Of a stretch of DNA of 64,000 bases, positions 61,631 to 64,000 are shown piece after piece (positions within the stretch are counted from its first letter, which is position 1; every line of letters starts with the position of its first letter). The position numbers and the translations under genes were made by a program. The notes under the pieces are model-generated. The model saw nothing but the letters and a program-made list of their open reading frames with translations. It was not told the origin of the DNA and made no database searches. The stretch comes from Sipunculus nudus (lineage: Eukaryota; Annelida; Sipuncula; Golfingiida; Sipunculidae). The DNA is taken from contig CM049313.1 of assembly GCA_026874595.1 (NCBI GenBank), positions 65,230,159 to 65,294,158 of the forward strand, given 5' to 3'.

Positions 61631-62070
61631 GAAACCACCGCAATTTTATGAAGACGTGCTCAGACAAAGAATCCAAGGAATCCTTTAGATTGATATTCTT
61701 CTTGACGATCCTTTCCTGGGCCAGCCAGTGACTCTGTTTGACTGCGTTACAACATCGGCCTGTTTACAGTCGGCCTGCACCTACCTCGAAGATTTTGAAA
61801 AATCTGTCAAGAACTTGCTGAAGTACCTAAAGCTGAATGGGTATTTCTTCCATATGACCTTTATACAAGAAGATCATTATTTTCTTGGTGACGTAAAAAT
61901 AGATACCTTAAGCTTAACATCAGACCGGGTAAAGCAGGTATACTCTAAAGGCGGTCTCAAACCTTTGTTTTTTTTAAGAGAGGAGCTTCGGAAGTGAGGC
62001 CTCAAATAGCCCGGTTGGTGACGTTGCTGCAAGTGCCATTGGACTTCGGGTCAGAAATAGCGAAGTCTAG
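61631..62070 (+). pseudogene. NNMT-like exon 3, right arm, broken
   Basis: Partner of the open exon at 14,488–14,926. An in-frame TAG at 61,686–61,688 replaces the left-arm CAG. A one-base expansion of a T run at about 61,970 shifts the C-terminus to an early stop. Acceptor TTTTACAG and the central FDCVTTSACLQSAC and LKLNGYFFHM are kept. No exons 1–2 upstream. Confidence 0.8.
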
Positions 62071-64000
62071 TGAAGTAGTCTAAAACTCTTCTTTCAACTA
62101 CCGAATGACAAAATGGGTTTAGATGAAATTATATCCCACATATCCAACATGAAAACAGACTTCAATATAATTGATAAAAATCATTCTTATTTTGGATCAG
62201 ACCGAGATACGAACACGTATTGCCATGACGATATATTGAGCTCTACACTTTGAAATTGAATGGTATGCAAATGCAATCTGCAGGTATCGCAAGTTTTGCC
62301 CCCTCCTCTCATGACACACTCCTCCTTTTCTGAGGTTGTAAGCATGCTATGTCTGTGTAAGCAGTCCTGTGAGTTGGAATGAAGGTTTCCTGTCACTGAT
62401 ATGTTGTGGTAGGGTGGTCAGCATAGTCTGGAGACAGGAGGTCATATCAGCCCAACAAAGCAATAAAAAAACTTTTATTTCTCTACATAAATTTATCATG
62501 TCTTACAGCAATGAAAAGCAGCATATTGTGTTCAGGCCCATTTATGAGCAGTGATCTGGGATATTGAACACTAATTGAAAGATTATTTACAGTCTGACAT
62601 GTATAAACATATAAACAAGAGGCTTACTCTTGAGGACGTACTTAACGGATTAAACCTTTACCGACTAAACTAAAGGGAGTTATTTCTCCCGTACATCCAG
62701 AATATGATATTGCAGATTAAAGACATGGAGACGTGGGATGAAGATAACATGGAGCTCAATGAGCAAACTAACCTGCCACAAAAAATTAGTATCGCCTGAA
62801 TTACTATACACGAAAGATGGACTGAGACTACAGTGAAATGTGTAAACATCATTCGTGTTATATTGTTTTCTGACTTTTCATCTCTCATTTGATTACATCT
62901 CTCATATAGATGGTCGGTGACAAAAGCTCCTAGAGCTTTTGCTGTATTTTTTGAGCATAGAAAAGCGCCTTTAAATAAAACGTACCTTATCTTTATCTTA
63001 TTTTATAAATGTCACTCTCACTCATAACGTGCCACAATCGGACCCCTTATATACCCAGGGTTCCCTTTAATCTCCAATTGCAGTAACAACGACCGTTGCA
63101 CTAAATGAACGTTAGATCCTTCGGCTTCTTCCTGAGAAAAACGTTAATAACGTTGTCAATTTGTTCAAAGATTTACACTCTGACCGATTCGAGAAACATC
63201 CCTGCAAACCCCAATCAGATTAATTTGGCCTACATTTATGTTTTCCTGTAATAATATGTATATCTGGATAAACCCCCAAAGGACTAATTTTTATACACAA
63301 GACTGCTTTGTTAATGTCATATTCATCTGATAAACATTTCCTCTTTGTGGATAATCGTTTTCGGATATGCTTCCTGGGTACAAGAGTACACCTTTCATAT
63401 TAAAAACAACGTATTCATTATATTAACCACATTAATCAGAGCAGACAACCGAATGATTGTCTCCTACTTGACATTACAAAATATCTTAAGTGTACATAAA
63501 ATATTGAATTCTTTATATACACTTTAACTAAAAAAAAAAGATAAAACAGATCATTACTATGAAGAGACGGAACGGTTTAATATGTAATATGATCCTGACT
63601 GGACTAGCGACCCATTTTATATTTAGACTATATATCAAGTTTTGTATAACTAAATACTTGTAATGTGTATTTGCATTCGCAAATATATTTACAAGATAAT
63701 AAGTAGGAACATCTTTCCCTGCTCCATGTATGTATAAAAACAATTATGTAACAAACACTATATGTTTGATTAATTACAAACGCTAATGTAGTCAGACTCA
63801 TGTCTTTCTATGCACAACGCGTAATTGAAAAAGTAACGTGCAAGCTAAGTACAGAATGTAGATATATTTGTGCGGATTAACACAAACATCATTGCAAAGT
63901 GAACATGGTTCCCACTTCATGTTGAGCCAGTGATAGACAGCAGAGCGGTGTAAAGTGTACGCTAAAAGAACCAAGGTAAGGGGATAACTAGTTTAAAGCG
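62071..64000. other. Outer right arm, non-coding in this window
   Basis: Pairs with 12,623–14,487. It contains a small conserved hairpin CAAAAGCTC/GAGCTTTTG at about 62,921–62,941 (left 13,610–13,630) and, at 63,933–63,965, the GCAGAGCGG 5'-flank block. A decayed exon 1 like that at 12,451–12,599 should follow just past the window end. Confidence 0.55.

Larger units (their letters stand above)
38846..64000. repeat. Right arm of the giant inverted repeat (runs off the window)
   Basis: Inverse partner of 12,623–35,262; the last 70 bases still match 12,623–12,700, so the arm continues outside. Right-only material: about 40,066–42,185 (exons 1–2 of the intact gene), 44,496–44,685, and about 46,547–51,510 plus one copy of a 410-bp repeat. 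Left-only material is missing at about 52,700 (2.4 kb), 53,875 (1.1 kb), 54,510 (1 kb) and 43,432 (about 0.2 kb). Confidence 0.9.

Noticed and set aside
12623-64000. Simple PacBio-type fold-back artefact
   Set aside because: Arms differ by several percent and by multi-kilobase indels, which a single-molecule fold-back would not show. A haplotype mis-join is still possible.

Overview
The window is animal nuclear DNA, not prokaryotic: AT-rich, with interrupted coding sequence, canonical GT–AG introns, many (TA)n microsatellites, a decayed LINE, and several dispersed and tandem repeats. The only gene family recognised with confidence is the small-molecule N-methyltransferase family of NNMT/PNMT/INMT (Pfam NNMT_PNMT_TEMT), with the three-exon structure known from vertebrates. 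Repeat content and gene style suggest a marine invertebrate, probably a lophotrochozoan such as a mollusc; this is inference.

Layout. 1–12.6 kb: one three-exon NNMT-like gene on the minus strand (546–3341, frameshifted near its C-terminus), then repeats and two decayed copies of exon 1 (8.8–8.94 and 12.45–12.6 kb). 12.6–35.26 kb is the left arm and 38.85–64 kb the right arm of a giant imperfect inverted repeat (palindrome). The spacer is about 3.6 kb and holds another NNMT-like pseudogene. The right arm runs off the window end, so the palindrome is larger than what is seen. Each arm carries, from outside inward: an NNMT-like exon 3, an L1/Tx1-like LINE fragment, a cluster of four CTCF-consensus-like motifs, repeat blocks, an NNMT-like exon 2–3 relic, a 34-bp minisatellite, and another NNMT-like exon 3. 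Only the right arm holds a complete, open three-exon gene (40,492–44,186, 262 aa).

The arms differ by a few percent in sequence and by large indels: a 2.4-kb element only on the left, a ~5-kb block with a 410-bp flanking direct repeat only on the right, loss of exons 1–2 on the left, and different minisatellite copy number. So they are not a simple fold-back sequencing artefact. They could be a real inverted segmental duplication or two haplotypes wrongly joined head to head; read-level data must decide.

Functionally the locus looks like a birth-and-death cluster of S-adenosylmethionine-dependent N-methyltransferases. One copy (right arm) looks functional, one is nearly intact, and at least six partial or broken remnants remain. 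All minus-strand copies lie to the left of the spacer and all plus-strand copies in or to the right of it. No CRISPR, rRNA or confident tRNA was seen.
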